Positions 8,095-16,409 of a stretch of 64,000 nucleotides of DNA are shown here, in pieces. The stretch covers positions 53,423-117,422 of the forward strand of contig JAKFCX010000019.1 in assembly GCA_036676415.1 (NCBI GenBank), read 5' to 3'. The stretch comes from JAEZDC01 sp036676415. GTDB lineage: Bacteria; Bacteroidota; Bacteroidia; Chitinophagales; Chitinophagaceae. The notes beneath the pieces were generated by a model. That model was not told where the DNA came from, did no database searches, and was given only the letters and a program-made list of their open reading frames with translations. Positions within the stretch are counted from its first letter, which is position 1. Every line of letters begins with the position of its first letter. Position numbers and translations under genes: made by a program.

Positions 8095-8625
8095 ATGTAC
8101 AAATTACTAGTTATAGTCCTTTTGATCTTTAATTCATCACTAGCGGATGCCCAGACGATTAAATTGAACTACAAACCAAAAGGAGTGTTCATCCATTTTC
8201 ATTTAGACGGCTCTGACTTTTATACAGACACCACAGCCCTCATGTCTATTTATAACGAAAAAAAATCAGCTCATAAGGCCTATACTTCTGCAGTAAAAGC
8301 TCACATACGTAAAGCTGTTGCTAATACAGGTAGCGATACTATTTCATTTCCCGGGGAGTTTGCGCTATTCGCTGAAACTCATGTACCGAATACAAGCGAT
8401 AGATGGCACTTACGTTACGCAGTGATAGAGTTGATTGAAAAAAGAAAGGTGATCATTCGAGATAATTCTGGCCACGACGTGCCCAAATTGATGAAAGCCG
8501 TGAAAGGTCAAACAGAATCAACGATAACCTATTTGTATACCAGTCATATCTGTGGTGAACAGATCCTAGAACAAACGTATCAAATACGCACATCTGCCAG
8601 AGAAGTCCGGCTACGTCGTTTTTGA
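8095..8625 (+). CDS. Hypothetical secreted protein
   Basis: A 176-residue protein of no family that I recognise. Residues 1-19 are a clear signal peptide (MYKLLVIVLLIFNSSLADAQ type, cleavage near AQ), so it is exported to the periplasm or beyond. The mature part is polar, with a basic end (REVRLRRF) and two possible beta-rich segments. ATG start. It lies immediately after structured repeat copy 3, 105 bases before the VOC-VanZ gene on the same strand. No function can be assigned. Confidence 0.65.
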   Translation: MYKLLVIVLLIFNSSLADAQTIKLNYKPKGVFIHFHLDGSDFYTDTTALMSIYNEKKSAHKAYTSAVKAHIRKAVANTGSDTISFPGEFALFAETHVPNTSDRWHLRYAVIELIEKRKVIIRDNSGHDVPKLMKAVKGQTESTITYLYTSHICGEQILEQTYQIRTSAREVRLRRF

Positions 8626-8730
8626 TTCTCTATTTTACAACCTGTAAGTTCAATCAAAATGAACGATAAGGGTGCTGAATTTCATTATGCAGATCAGCGA
8701 AACCTGGCAGGTTTATTACAACAATCGAAG

Positions 8731-9615
8731 ATGAGCCATCATATAAGCAAATTGATAGAGATGCACAACATGGGCATTGTGGTAGAGAACCTGGACAATG
8801 CCATATCTTTTTTTACAGAAATAGGGTTAAAGCTAGAGGGACGTTCAACGGTCGAAGGTGAATGGGCTGGTCGAGTAACAGGTTTAGCTGATCAGCGTGT
8901 GGAGATGGCAATGATGGTGACACCTGACGGACATAGCCGTCTCGAAATCACGAAATTTCTTTCTCCGGCTGTTATATCGGGATATCGTACAGCACCGGCT
9001 AATTCGTATGGTTATTTACGCCTTATGTTCAGGGTTGATAATCTTGACGAACTGGTGGCAAGGCTCATTGGTCACGGTGCAGAGCTTGTGGGTGAAGTTG
9101 TGCAGTATGAAAATGTTTATCGCCTTTGTTACATACGTGGAGTGGAAGGTTTGCTGATAGGGCTTGCAGAACAACTATCACCGCAGGAAAATATAGTAAA
9201 CACTGAGCCTGTAAGAAAAGGACTTTCTAATAATAACCGGATCATTATTGCAGTGCTATGCTTTGCAGTAGCCATCTTTGGTTTCATGTTGAAACTGCCT
9301 TCGGCGTTTCGGGGTATTGATAAGGAACTACACGCAGCATTTTATTTTCTCGCAGCAGCATTTTTAAATGTGCTGTTTGCAAAGCGAAGCCTTGTGAGGC
9401 ATATTATCATTTTTGTCGCACTGTATTTATTCGGTATGGCAATAGAATACAGCCAGGCATATTCCAACAGGTTTTTCAGTAGACGGATTCACGGACGTTT
9501 TGACCCGGAAGATGTGCAATGGAATTTGAATGGATTGATTGCTTTCTCTTTGGTTTGGGTTGTTTGTGTGAGCTTTAAATTGATCTATAAGAATATTTCA
9601 CGCAAAGGCGCTTAG
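8731..9615 (+). CDS. VOC domain fused to a VanZ-like membrane domain
   Basis: About 294 residues in two parts. Residues about 10-145 are a glyoxalase/VOC domain (MHNMGIVVENLDNAISFFTE at the start, RVDNLDELVARLIGHGAELV, then GLLIGLAEQ). Residues about 170-290 are a VanZ-like domain with several membrane helices and its typical polar marks: DKELHAAFYFLA, IEYSQ and DPEDVQWNLNGLIAF. The fold pair is unusual, and the junction is a continuous open frame. I choose ATG 8731; ATG 8659 would add 24 residues without family similarity. The last residues, ISRKGA, come from a dispersed repeat entering the gene end. Substrate and role are unknown; VanZ-like proteins are linked to lipoglycopeptide tolerance only in enterococci. 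Confidence 0.75.
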   Translation: MSHHISKLIEMHNMGIVVENLDNAISFFTEIGLKLEGRSTVEGEWAGRVTGLADQRVEMAMMVTPDGHSRLEITKFLSPAVISGYRTAPANSYGYLRLMFRVDNLDELVARLIGHGAELVGEVVQYENVYRLCYIRGVEGLLIGLAEQLSPQENIVNTEPVRKGLSNNNRIIIAVLCFAVAIFGFMLKLPSAFRGIDKELHAAFYFLAAAFLNVLFAKRSLVRHIIIFVALYLFGMAIEYSQAYSNRFFSRRIHGRFDPEDVQWNLNGLIAFSLVWVVCVSFKLIYKNISRKGA

Positions 9616-9659
9616 TATGCAAAGACGCCAGGAGAACCTTTGCGATCCTGGCTCCTTTG
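9596..9659. repeat. Dispersed palindromic repeat, family A (copy 3) with terminator-like stem
   Basis: TTTCACGCAAAGGCGC then GCAAAGACGC, followed by GCCAGGA 9627-9633 pairing with TCCTGGC 9646-9652. It overlaps the end of the VOC-VanZ gene and lies between convergent genes, so it may also end transcription. Confidence 0.65.
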
Positions 9660-9674
9660 CCTTTTTGCTTGAAA

Positions 9675-11696
9675 TTATGCAAACACGCTCTTCACTTTCT
9701 TCAAAGCCTTTTCAATATTAATTCCCTTACCAAGCACTGGTTTAAAGATGTCTCCCACTTCTCTTACTCTTGCTACAGCATTAAAGATGTTGTAGTCTTT
9801 CATCTGTATGCCTTTCTTTACTTCTTCCCAATGCAAAGGCATTGAAACAGGTGCCCCGGGTTTTGGTCGTAGAGAATAAGGTGCACTCACGGTAGCCTGT
9901 GGACGGTTCTGTAAAAAGTCGATATACATCTTGCCTTTCCTGTCTGCTGTTTTTCTTTCGATACTGGTAAAATCCGGTAGTTCTGCATGCACCAGTTTAG
10001 CGATCACCCTTCCAAATTCTTTTGAGTCTTCATAATCGTACTTTGCTCCTAATGGAATATAAATATGCATACCCGTAGAACCGGAAGTTTTCGGGTAGCA
10101 TGGAACATCAATAGCATCGAGGACCTGCTTCGTAACCTGTGCAGCTTTGATCACCTGTTCGAAAGTGTTTTTATCAGGATCAAGATCTATGATACACCAG
10201 TCAGGATTGCCCGGTGATTGTTTACGACTACTCCAGGGATTCATTTCAATACAACCTAGTGATGCAATGTATAAGAGGCTTGCTTCATCATTGCACACGA
10301 GAAAATTCTTTTGCCGGTCATCTGCTTCGCTGAAATATGGAAATGTGTCGATCCAGCCAGGTACTTTTCCTGTAACATCTTTCTGGTAGAAAGCTTTTGC
10401 ATCAATACCGTTAGGATGACGTAATAAGGTTTGTGGCCTGTCTTTCATATACGGCAACATGAAAGGAGCTACCTGGTAATAATAGTTCAGCATATCCCGC
10501 TTGGTCACCTTGTCTTTTGGCCAGAATATTTTACTGAGGTTGGTGAACTTCAACTCATGACCATTTATTTCTCTAGTCTGTGTTTCTTCTTTGGGATTGA
10601 GGAATGTCTTTCTTTCTTTTTTACCGGGAGTCGACAGCAGTTTTTTTTCTTTCAGTACTTTTTCTTCTTTTAGCACATTGAGTACAGGTGTTTCTGTTTC
10701 ACGTTTGATGTCTTTCGCCTTTTTATCTTCACGCAATCCTTTGAAAGAGGGATGACGGATAGCACCATCTTTGGTGAGTTCACGGTAACTGATCTCGCAA
10801 ACAAGTTGAGGTTTGACCCATGTTACTTCAGCTTTAGGTGGATTGGGACGGAACCTTGAAGGCTTGTTATAATCAGGGACTGTTTTAAAAGGACATTTAG
10901 CTGTTTCCAAGGGTTTCATCTTCTTCAACAGTTCTTCCTGCAGCCTGGTGCTAAAGCCAGTACCAACAGGGCCGATGAAAACGAATTGGCCGTCTTCATA
11001 TAAACCCAATAGCAATGCACTAAACTTTTTTGATGTGCCTTCATTCTTTGTATAACCTGCGATAACCGCTTCCTGTCTTTTTTCTGTTTTGATCTTCAGC
11101 CATTCTTTTGAACGAATGCCGGGATTGTATACACTGTCATCTTTCTTGGCAATGATGCCTTCCAGGCCAAATTGTTCTGCCAGTTTGAAGAGTTCGTTAC
11201 CTTCTGCATCGAAGGTATCGCTGATCCTGATGGTTGGATGATCTGCAGGAATGATGGTTTTTAGTGCTTCTCTCCTTTCGGTTAATGGAAGTTGGGTAAG
11301 ATCTTTTCCATCCAACCATAGAATATCGAAGATGTAATATACAAGATGACCATCTGCTTCACTTCTCCATGCCTGAAGGTCACTAAAGTCTGCAGCGCCT
11401 TTGTCATTCATCACGATGATCTCACCATCCACTATTGCATTTACTTTCCATTGCTTCAAAGCATCATATACCGGGTAGAATTTCTGGTTGAAGGATTTGT
11501 TGTTCCGTGAACGGACATCAACAGTTCCTTTATTGAGGTATGACAATGCTCTGTACCCATCCCATTTTATTTCATAGATCCAGCCGGGTTCGTGAAATGG
11601 TTCGTCTACCAATGTGGCAAGCATTGGAGAGATGTTTTCAGGTAAAGATGTTTTCTTCGAAGCTGGTGTTTTGGACGACTTTGTTGCTGGTGGCAT
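9675..11696 (-). CDS. ligD: ATP-dependent DNA ligase LigD, ligase plus polymerase domains
   Basis: Non-homologous end-joining ligase of about 673 residues. Residues about 20-310 are the ATP-dependent ligase domain with motif I YEIKWDGYRAL (lysine about residue 44), DGEIIV, GLEGIIAKK and KIKTEKRQE, plus the OB fold. Residues about 375-670 are the LigD polymerase/primase domain (LSKIFWPKDKVTKRD, RHPNGIDAKAFYQKD, DLDPD, TSGSTGMHIYIPL). The 3'-phosphoesterase domain found in many LigD proteins is absent. I start at ATG 11696, since the 20 residues upstream are low-value sequence next to a palindromic repeat. No Ku gene lies in the window. It is convergent with the VOC-VanZ gene and divergent from ppx. 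Confidence 0.9.
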   Translation of the reverse strand: MPPATKSSKTPASKKTSLPENISPMLATLVDEPFHEPGWIYEIKWDGYRALSYLNKGTVDVRSRNNKSFNQKFYPVYDALKQWKVNAIVDGEIIVMNDKGAADFSDLQAWRSEADGHLVYYIFDILWLDGKDLTQLPLTERREALKTIIPADHPTIRISDTFDAEGNELFKLAEQFGLEGIIAKKDDSVYNPGIRSKEWLKIKTEKRQEAVIAGYTKNEGTSKKFSALLLGLYEDGQFVFIGPVGTGFSTRLQEELLKKMKPLETAKCPFKTVPDYNKPSRFRPNPPKAEVTWVKPQLVCEISYRELTKDGAIRHPSFKGLREDKKAKDIKRETETPVLNVLKEEKVLKEKKLLSTPGKKERKTFLNPKEETQTREINGHELKFTNLSKIFWPKDKVTKRDMLNYYYQVAPFMLPYMKDRPQTLLRHPNGIDAKAFYQKDVTGKVPGWIDTFPYFSEADDRQKNFLVCNDEASLLYIASLGCIEMNPWSSRKQSPGNPDWCIIDLDPDKNTFEQVIKAAQVTKQVLDAIDVPCYPKTSGSTGMHIYIPLGAKYDYEDSKEFGRVIAKLVHAELPDFTSIERKTADRKGKMYIDFLQNRPQATVSAPYSLRPKPGAPVSMPLHWEEVKKGIQMKDYNIFNAVARVREVGDIFKPVLGKGINIEKALKKVKSVFA

Positions 11697-11754
11697 GTGA
11701 TTATCAGCATAAAAATCCTGCCAAATGGTTTGTGCAAGAGTAAGGGTTCCACCC

Positions 11755-11829
11755 AAAGTGGCAAAGTGGGCAAAGACGCTAAGTTTTGACGGAGGCTTAG
11801 CTCCCTGCTGTCTTTGCGTGAAACCTTTG
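11755..11829. repeat. Dispersed palindromic repeat, family A (copy 4)
   Basis: GCAAAGAC 11770-11777 pairs with GTCTTTGC 11810-11817, with GGAG/CTCC inside. It fills the space between the divergent ligD and ppx genes, so both promoters must lie in or around it. Confidence 0.7.
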
Positions 11830-11830
11830 A

Positions 11831-12781
11831 ATGATGCAATTACTCTGTAACTTCCGCCAAATTCCTGATTTGAAATTAGCAGCTATAGACATAGGAAGTA
11901 ACGCCGCAAGATTACTGATAACCGAAGTGACAGATGAGACAGGGGAAAAACCACAGTTTACCAAGGTAAGTCTTGTACGTGTGCCCTTACGATTGGGTTT
12001 TGATGTGTTTGAAAAAGGAGAAATAACTCCATACAGGCAGGATATGTTGCTGCAAACCATGAAAGCCTATCAACACCTGTTAATGGCTTACGAAATAAAG
12101 CATGTGAAAGCCTGTGCAACATCGGCTATGAGAGATGCAGCCAATGGCAATGAAATCATTAAGATGATAAAGAAGGAAACCGGTATTGACATAAAGATCA
12201 TTACCGGTGATGAAGAGGCTTCTTATATCTACGAGAATCATGTGGCTGAGAACCTTGACAAGGAACACTCTTATTTATACATAGATGTTGGTGGAGGTAG
12301 TACAGAACTAACCTTCTTTGATGAAGGCAGACTGAAATACCGTGAGTCTTTCAATATTGGAACGATACGTTTATTGAAAGGACAGGTAGCTGAAAAGACC
12401 TGGGATGAAATGAAAGATCACCTGAAGAGCAATACGAAGAGTTCTCTGCCAATGGTTGCAATTGGTTCTGGCGGCAACATCAATAAAGTATTGTCGTTAA
12501 GTAAAAAGAAAGAAGGAAAGCCCCTGACACTTGACCTGCTGCGAGATTATCACAGGGAATTGTCCAGTGTATCGTTAGAAGAAAGGATGAGACTATATAA
12601 GTTAAGGGAAGACAGGGCTGATGTAATTATTCCTGCTTTGCAGATCTACATCAGTGTGATGAGATGGGCTGACATTAGTGAAATATATGTTCCTAAGATC
12701 GGCCTTGCAGATGGTTTGGTGCAGAGTTTATATGAAGAAGTTTCACGCAAAGACGCAAAGGAAACAAGTCGCAAAGTTTAG
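11831..12781 (+). CDS. ppx: Ppx/GppA family exopolyphosphatase
   Basis: About 316 residues, ASKHA-fold phosphatase acting on inorganic polyphosphate or on pppGpp. Visible motifs: LAAIDIGSNAARLLI (phosphate loop 1), ATSAMRDAANG, ITGDEEASYIY and YIDVGGGSTELTFF (phosphate loop 2), then AIGSGGNINK. It matches the short Bacteroidota form without the C-terminal HD domain. Start ATG 11831 or the adjacent ATG 11834. The C-terminus VSRKDAKETSRKV is not family sequence but is encoded by a palindromic repeat that begins at 12741. A PPK2-type polyphosphate kinase is also in the window (32754-33488) but not in the same operon. Confidence 0.88.
   Translation: MMQLLCNFRQIPDLKLAAIDIGSNAARLLITEVTDETGEKPQFTKVSLVRVPLRLGFDVFEKGEITPYRQDMLLQTMKAYQHLLMAYEIKHVKACATSAMRDAANGNEIIKMIKKETGIDIKIITGDEEASYIYENHVAENLDKEHSYLYIDVGGGSTELTFFDEGRLKYRESFNIGTIRLLKGQVAEKTWDEMKDHLKSNTKSSLPMVAIGSGGNINKVLSLSKKKEGKPLTLDLLRDYHRELSSVSLEERMRLYKLREDRADVIIPALQIYISVMRWADISEIYVPKIGLADGLVQSLYEEVSRKDAKETSRKV
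12741..12779 (+). repeat. Dispersed palindromic repeat, family A (copy 5): left arm of the GxxExxY unit
   Basis: Contains GCAAAGACGCAAAG at 12747-12760, the exact reverse complement of 13199-13212, and TTTCACGCAAAG at 12741-12752, the exact reverse complement of 13224-13235. It supplies the C-terminal tail and stop of ppx. Confidence 0.75.
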
Positions 12782-12802
12782 AGAATCCCATAAGTTTGTA
12801 TT

Positions 12803-13198
12803 GTGCAGACTATTTTATCAGAGAACCAAATTGCCAAGGAAGTTGTTGATATTGCTTTCCAAGTTCATAAGCAATACGGACCGGGTTTATTTGAAAGTGT
12901 GTATGAAGAAATAATGTGTTATGAGCTGCACGGGAGAAATCTTTCTTTCACATCCCAGCAAGGAATTCCGCTTGTGCATGAATCCATAAAACTTGAAGCA
13001 GGTTTCAGAGCTGATATCATAGTAGAGAACAAAGTAATCATTGAAATCAAATCTGTTGAGACCTTAGCTCCAGTTCATTATAAACAAGTTCAAACTTATC
13101 TGAAGTTAACTGGTTTGAAGCTCGGACTATTAATCAACTTCAACACTGCGCTTATTAAGGAAGGAATTCACCGGATTGTGAACAATCTTCCAAACTAG
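12803..13198 (+). CDS. GxxExxY family protein
   Basis: A 131-residue protein of the GxxExxY family (PD-(D/E)XK-like fold). The motif is GPGLFESVYEE near residues 31-41; the FRADIIVENKVIIEIKSVE stretch carries the D..E-x-K pattern expected of nuclease-fold enzymes, and YLKLTGLKLGLLINFN follows. GTG start. The family's function is not established as far as I know. The gene is enclosed by inverted arms of a dispersed palindromic repeat (12741-12760 and 13199-13235), while other copies of that repeat in the window contain no gene. This suggests a gene-plus-repeat unit inserted between ppx and panB. Confidence 0.85.
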   Translation: MQTILSENQIAKEVVDIAFQVHKQYGPGLFESVYEEIMCYELHGRNLSFTSQQGIPLVHESIKLEAGFRADIIVENKVIIEIKSVETLAPVHYKQVQTYLKLTGLKLGLLINFNTALIKEGIHRIVNNLPN

Positions 13199-13236
13199 CT
13201 TTGCGTCTTTGCTAACTTAAAACCTTTGCGTGAAAT
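13199..13236 (-). repeat. Dispersed palindromic repeat, family A (copy 6): right arm of the GxxExxY unit
   Basis: CTTTGCGTCTTTGC 13199-13212 and CTTTGCGTGAAA 13224-13235 mirror the left arm exactly. The repeat runs to just before the panB start at 13238. Confidence 0.75.
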
Positions 13237-13237
13237 C

Positions 13238-14053
13238 ATGTCAGTCAATAAAGAAATAAAAAAGATCACCACCAACACCCTATTGAAGCTTAAGAATAAT
13301 GGTGAGAAGATCTCGATGATCACGGCTTATGATTTTTCTTTTGCCGGAATATTTGATGCAGCAGGCATTGATGTGATACTGGTTGGCGACAGTGCCAGCA
13401 ATGTAATGGCAGGAAATGAGACCACTGTGCCGATGACATTGGAACATATGATCTATCATGCACAATGTGTGGTGAAGGGTATTGACCGTTGTCTTGTTGT
13501 GGTTGATATGCCTTTTGGTTATTATCAATCTAACTCCGATATCGCTCTGGCTTCTGCCATCAGGATCATGAAAGAAACAGGTGCTCATGCCATAAAACTG
13601 GAAGGTGGTGAAGAAGTGATGGACAGTGTTAAGCGTATTGTTTCTGCAGGTATACCAGTGATGGGACATCTGGGATTAACGCCTCAATCCATTTATAAAT
13701 TCGGAACCTATAGTGTAAGAGCAAAAGAACAGGTGGAAGCTGATAAGTTGAGGGCTGATGCCAAACTACTCCAGGATGCAGGTTGCTTTGCTGTAGTATT
13801 GGAAAAGATCCCTGCGACACTTGCTAAGGAAGTGAGTGAAAGCCTGGAGATTCCAACTATCGGTATTGGTGCCGGTAAACATTGTGATGGACAGGTGCTG
13901 GTTATGCATGATATGCTGGGCATCAACGTAGAGTTTAAGCCAAGGTTTTTACGTCAGTACCTGAACATGCACGAACAGGTAACTTCTGCTGTTCAGCAAT
14001 ATATTACTGATGTAAAGCAAAAGGATTTCCCGAACGATTCCGAATCTTACTGA
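13238..14053 (+). CDS. panB: 3-methyl-2-oxobutanoate hydroxymethyltransferase
   Basis: First committed enzyme of pantothenate (coenzyme A) synthesis: it transfers a hydroxymethyl group from methylene-tetrahydrofolate to alpha-ketoisovalerate to give ketopantoate. About 271 residues, the normal length. Motifs: KISMITAYDFSFAGIFDAAG, ILVGDSASNVMAG (Mg-binding Asp), VVVDMPFGYYQ, AHAIKLEGG, VMGHLGLTPQS and IPTIGIGAGKHCDGQVLV. The ATG at 13238 is the natural start; the TTG at 13226 lies inside the palindromic repeat and would add only MREI. panC and panD are not in this window. Cytoplasmic. Confidence 0.95.
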   Translation: MSVNKEIKKITTNTLLKLKNNGEKISMITAYDFSFAGIFDAAGIDVILVGDSASNVMAGNETTVPMTLEHMIYHAQCVVKGIDRCLVVVDMPFGYYQSNSDIALASAIRIMKETGAHAIKLEGGEEVMDSVKRIVSAGIPVMGHLGLTPQSIYKFGTYSVRAKEQVEADKLRADAKLLQDAGCFAVVLEKIPATLAKEVSESLEIPTIGIGAGKHCDGQVLVMHDMLGINVEFKPRFLRQYLNMHEQVTSAVQQYITDVKQKDFPNDSESY

Positions 14054-14088
14054 GCTTACCCGATTATTTCGCCCATTCAGCCTAAACA

Positions 14089-14121
14089 TTGATATAAGTG
14101 TATCGTGCTGTTTTATATTTG
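14089..14121 (+). promoter_or_regulatory. Candidate Bacteroidota-type promoter for the histidine kinase
   Basis: TTG at 14089-14091 and TATATTTG at 14114-14121 (TAnnTTTG), 22 bases apart. The GTG start of the kinase lies only 14 bases beyond the -7 box, so the leader would be very short. Confidence 0.45.
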
Positions 14122-14134
14122 ACCAAAGCTGCTC

Positions 14135-15214
14135 GTGAAAAAGAATAAAAAGATCATAACAATCATTGCTCACCTGATCGCATGGGTGTGTTTTTTTTCT
14201 ATCCCGTATATTTTCCTTCCACGTACCGGGATATTCAGAATGAGCGATAATATGATCGTTTCATTCATCTGTATCAATACTTTGTTGTTTGCATTCTACT
14301 ACCTGAATGTGCTGGTGCTGATTCCCCGTTTTTTCAAAACAAGAAAATGGATATTGTACACGTCAAGTGTAGTGGCCTGTTTTGTATTATTCATCTTTGC
14401 GCCAAAACCATTGGCCAATGCCATTGTTGCACCTGAAGGGCCGGTAGCCTATTATAAAAACAGGAATCTTCCACAACCTCCCGATGCTGAAAAGCGATTT
14501 AACAGCAGGAAGAATATCACCCATTATCCCAGTTCATATCTTGGCTTTGTATTAGTATTTGCGATCGGACTTGCCGTATCATCTATACAGGAATGGTTCA
14601 GAAGTGAAGACACAAAGAAAGAGATGGAACATGAAAAGCTGAACACAGAGCTTTCATTGCTGAAGTCACAGATCAATCCCCATTTCTTCTTTAATACATT
14701 GAATAATATTTACTCACTGGCTATTACGAAAAGTGATGAAACTGCTGCCTCTATCCTGAAGTTGTCGGCCATTATGCGGTATGTACTTACTGAAACCGAT
14801 CAGAAACTGGTACCCCTGTCGAATGAAATTGAATTCCTGCAGAATTATATCAACCTGCAATCGGTGAGGCTTACAGATAAAGTAAAGCTGAATATTGATC
14901 TCGACAGCCAGGTGAATAATTTACAGATCGCTCCACTTCTTTTGATTGCTTTTGTTGAAAATGCCTTCAAGTATGGCGTAAGCACTGTTGAAGATTCAAC
15001 GATCAGCATTGCACTAAAGAAAAAGACAAACCGGATCAGCTTTTTTGCACAAAACCATATTGTTCATGCTGCCGGAAAAAACAGCATTAACACGGGAATT
15101 GGAATAGTGAATGTAAAACGCAGGCTTCAATTGCTTTACCCTGAGAAGCACAGGCTTGATATAGACGATTCAAATGGAATTTATACCGTTAACCTGGAAA
15201 TAATTTTACAATGA
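14135..15214 (+). CDS. LytS/YehU-type sensor histidine kinase
   Basis: A 359-residue membrane sensor kinase. Residues about 8-165 contain four hydrophobic segments. Then comes the His_kinase domain with LKSQINPHFFFNTLNN (phospho-accepting His near residue 184). The C-terminus is an HATPase with LLLIAFVENAFKYGV (N-box) and GIGIVNVKRRLQLLYP (G-box). GTG start. Its stop overlaps the ATG of the LytTR regulator gene by 4 bases, so the two form a translationally coupled two-component pair. The signal is unknown; there is no recognisable extracellular sensor domain beyond the membrane part. Confidence 0.9.
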   Translation: MKKNKKIITIIAHLIAWVCFFSIPYIFLPRTGIFRMSDNMIVSFICINTLLFAFYYLNVLVLIPRFFKTRKWILYTSSVVACFVLFIFAPKPLANAIVAPEGPVAYYKNRNLPQPPDAEKRFNSRKNITHYPSSYLGFVLVFAIGLAVSSIQEWFRSEDTKKEMEHEKLNTELSLLKSQINPHFFFNTLNNIYSLAITKSDETAASILKLSAIMRYVLTETDQKLVPLSNEIEFLQNYINLQSVRLTDKVKLNIDLDSQVNNLQIAPLLLIAFVENAFKYGVSTVEDSTISIALKKKTNRISFFAQNHIVHAAGKNSINTGIGIVNVKRRLQLLYPEKHRLDIDDSNGIYTVNLEIILQ

Positions 15215-15909
15215 TCAACTGCATTGCGATAGATGATGAGCCTTTGGCACTCCAGTTAATTAAGGAATATTGCGATAAAATACCATTTCTGAACCTGCAG
15301 GAAAGATTTACGAATCCAAAAGAAGCAGATAGCTTTCTTAAGCGCAATAAGGTTGACCTGCTTTTTCTTGACATACAGATGCCGGACTGTAATGGAGTTG
15401 AATTTTACAGATCACTCCAGCACAAACCTGCCGTTGTCTTTACGACAGCATTTAAAGATTTTGCAGTAGAAGGATTTAATGTTGATGCGATTGATTACCT
15501 GTTGAAGCCGTTTGATTATGCCCGTTTTTTAAAATCTGTGTATAAGGTTAAAGAATACCTTGAATTTATCTCTTCCAAAGACCTGGAGCTGAGTTCGATC
15601 TTCGTTAAAGTAAATTATGAAATGATGAAGATCAACCTCAAAGACATTGATCTCATTGAAGCGCTTGATGATTATATAAAAATTCATATCAAGCCCAACC
15701 CTGTTCTTACGCTGATGACCCTTAAAGGCATACAGGAAAAACTATCTCCGAAAGAATTTATCCGTGTACACCGGTCGTATATTATTCCTATTAATAAGAT
15801 CGAAAAATTCAACCGGCAGAAGATCACTGTAGCTGGAAAAGAAGTGCCGGTGGGCAGTAGTTATGCTGCAGTAATTGAAGAACTACAAAGGGAAAAGTTA
15901 GGTGGATGA
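15211..15909 (+). CDS. LytTR-family response regulator
   Basis: A 232-residue response regulator. Receiver domain, residues 1-120: CIAIDDEPLAL at the start, LLFLDIQMPD with the phospho-acceptor Asp54, TTAFKDFAVEGF and DYLLKPFDYARF with the conserved Lys. Residues about 130-230 are a LytTR DNA-binding domain (LIEALDDYIKIHI, EFIRVHRSYIIPINKI, VPVGSSYA). It is the partner of the preceding kinase, starting within its last codons. Its targets are unknown; LytTR proteins bind paired direct repeats, and none was identified in the window. Confidence 0.93.
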   Translation: MINCIAIDDEPLALQLIKEYCDKIPFLNLQERFTNPKEADSFLKRNKVDLLFLDIQMPDCNGVEFYRSLQHKPAVVFTTAFKDFAVEGFNVDAIDYLLKPFDYARFLKSVYKVKEYLEFISSKDLELSSIFVKVNYEMMKINLKDIDLIEALDDYIKIHIKPNPVLTLMTLKGIQEKLSPKEFIRVHRSYIIPINKIEKFNRQKITVAGKEVPVGSSYAAVIEELQREKLGG

Positions 15910-16032
15910 TCGTTTTTGTATATATGCCGAACAATGATATTCTGCACAAGGGTGCGACGCAAGTAAAGCATAATTGGAAAAACCGGAGCCGGAATCATAA
16001 AAATCTTAACGCTAAACTTAGAAATTTGATAA

Positions 16033-16040
16033 TAAATTTG
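16033..16040 (+). promoter_or_regulatory. Candidate -7 box for clpS-aat
   Basis: TAAATTTG, a TAnnTTTG match, 26 bases before the ATG at 16066. No good TTG was found at the -33 position. It argues for the ATG at 16066 rather than 16045 as the clpS start. Confidence 0.35.
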
Positions 16041-16065
16041 TGGCATGTGGCATAGTGAAAACGAT

Positions 16066-16344
16066 ATGAAACCTTTACACGAGCAGGATACCGACACACT
16101 GGTAGCCGATCAGCATTCTCATTCTCTTATTGTGTGGAACGATGAGGTGAACACTTTTGACTGGGTGATTGAGACATTGATGGAGATCTGTAATCACTCT
16201 GCAGAACAGGCTGAGCAATGTGCTATGTTTATTCATTTTAAAGGTAAATATGCTGTAAAAGAGGGTGACTATGAAACGCTAAAGCCGATGTGTGATGCAA
16301 TTACAGAACGAGGCATCGGTGCTACTGTTGAAGTGATGGCTTGA
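16066..16344 (+). CDS. clpS: ATP-dependent Clp protease adaptor ClpS
   Basis: A 92-residue adaptor that delivers N-degron substrates to ClpA/ClpC-ClpP. The core SLIVWNDEVNTFDWVIETLM carries the N/D residues that bind the substrate N-terminus. It is followed by SAEQAEQCAMFIHFKGKYAV and the ITERGIGATVEV end, all family marks. ATG 16045 would add seven residues but lies too close to the candidate -7 box. The next gene on the same strand is aat, 65 bases on, which creates N-degrons, so the two genes form a functional pair. Confidence 0.92.
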   Translation: MKPLHEQDTDTLVADQHSHSLIVWNDEVNTFDWVIETLMEICNHSAEQAEQCAMFIHFKGKYAVKEGDYETLKPMCDAITERGIGATVEVMA

Positions 16345-16409
16345 GAGAAGTACGAGATACGAAGTACGAAATACGGATACACTAATTCACAATTACCCAA
16401 TTACCTTTC
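16345..16409. repeat. TACGAAGTACGAAATACG low-complexity repeat
   Basis: The spacer between clpS and aat contains the drifting 9-11 bp repeat GTACGAGATACGAAGTACGA. A weakly similar GGAAGTAAGAAGTAAG stretch follows the gene ending at 56994. It looks like filler sequence; no function is proposed. Confidence 0.4.
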
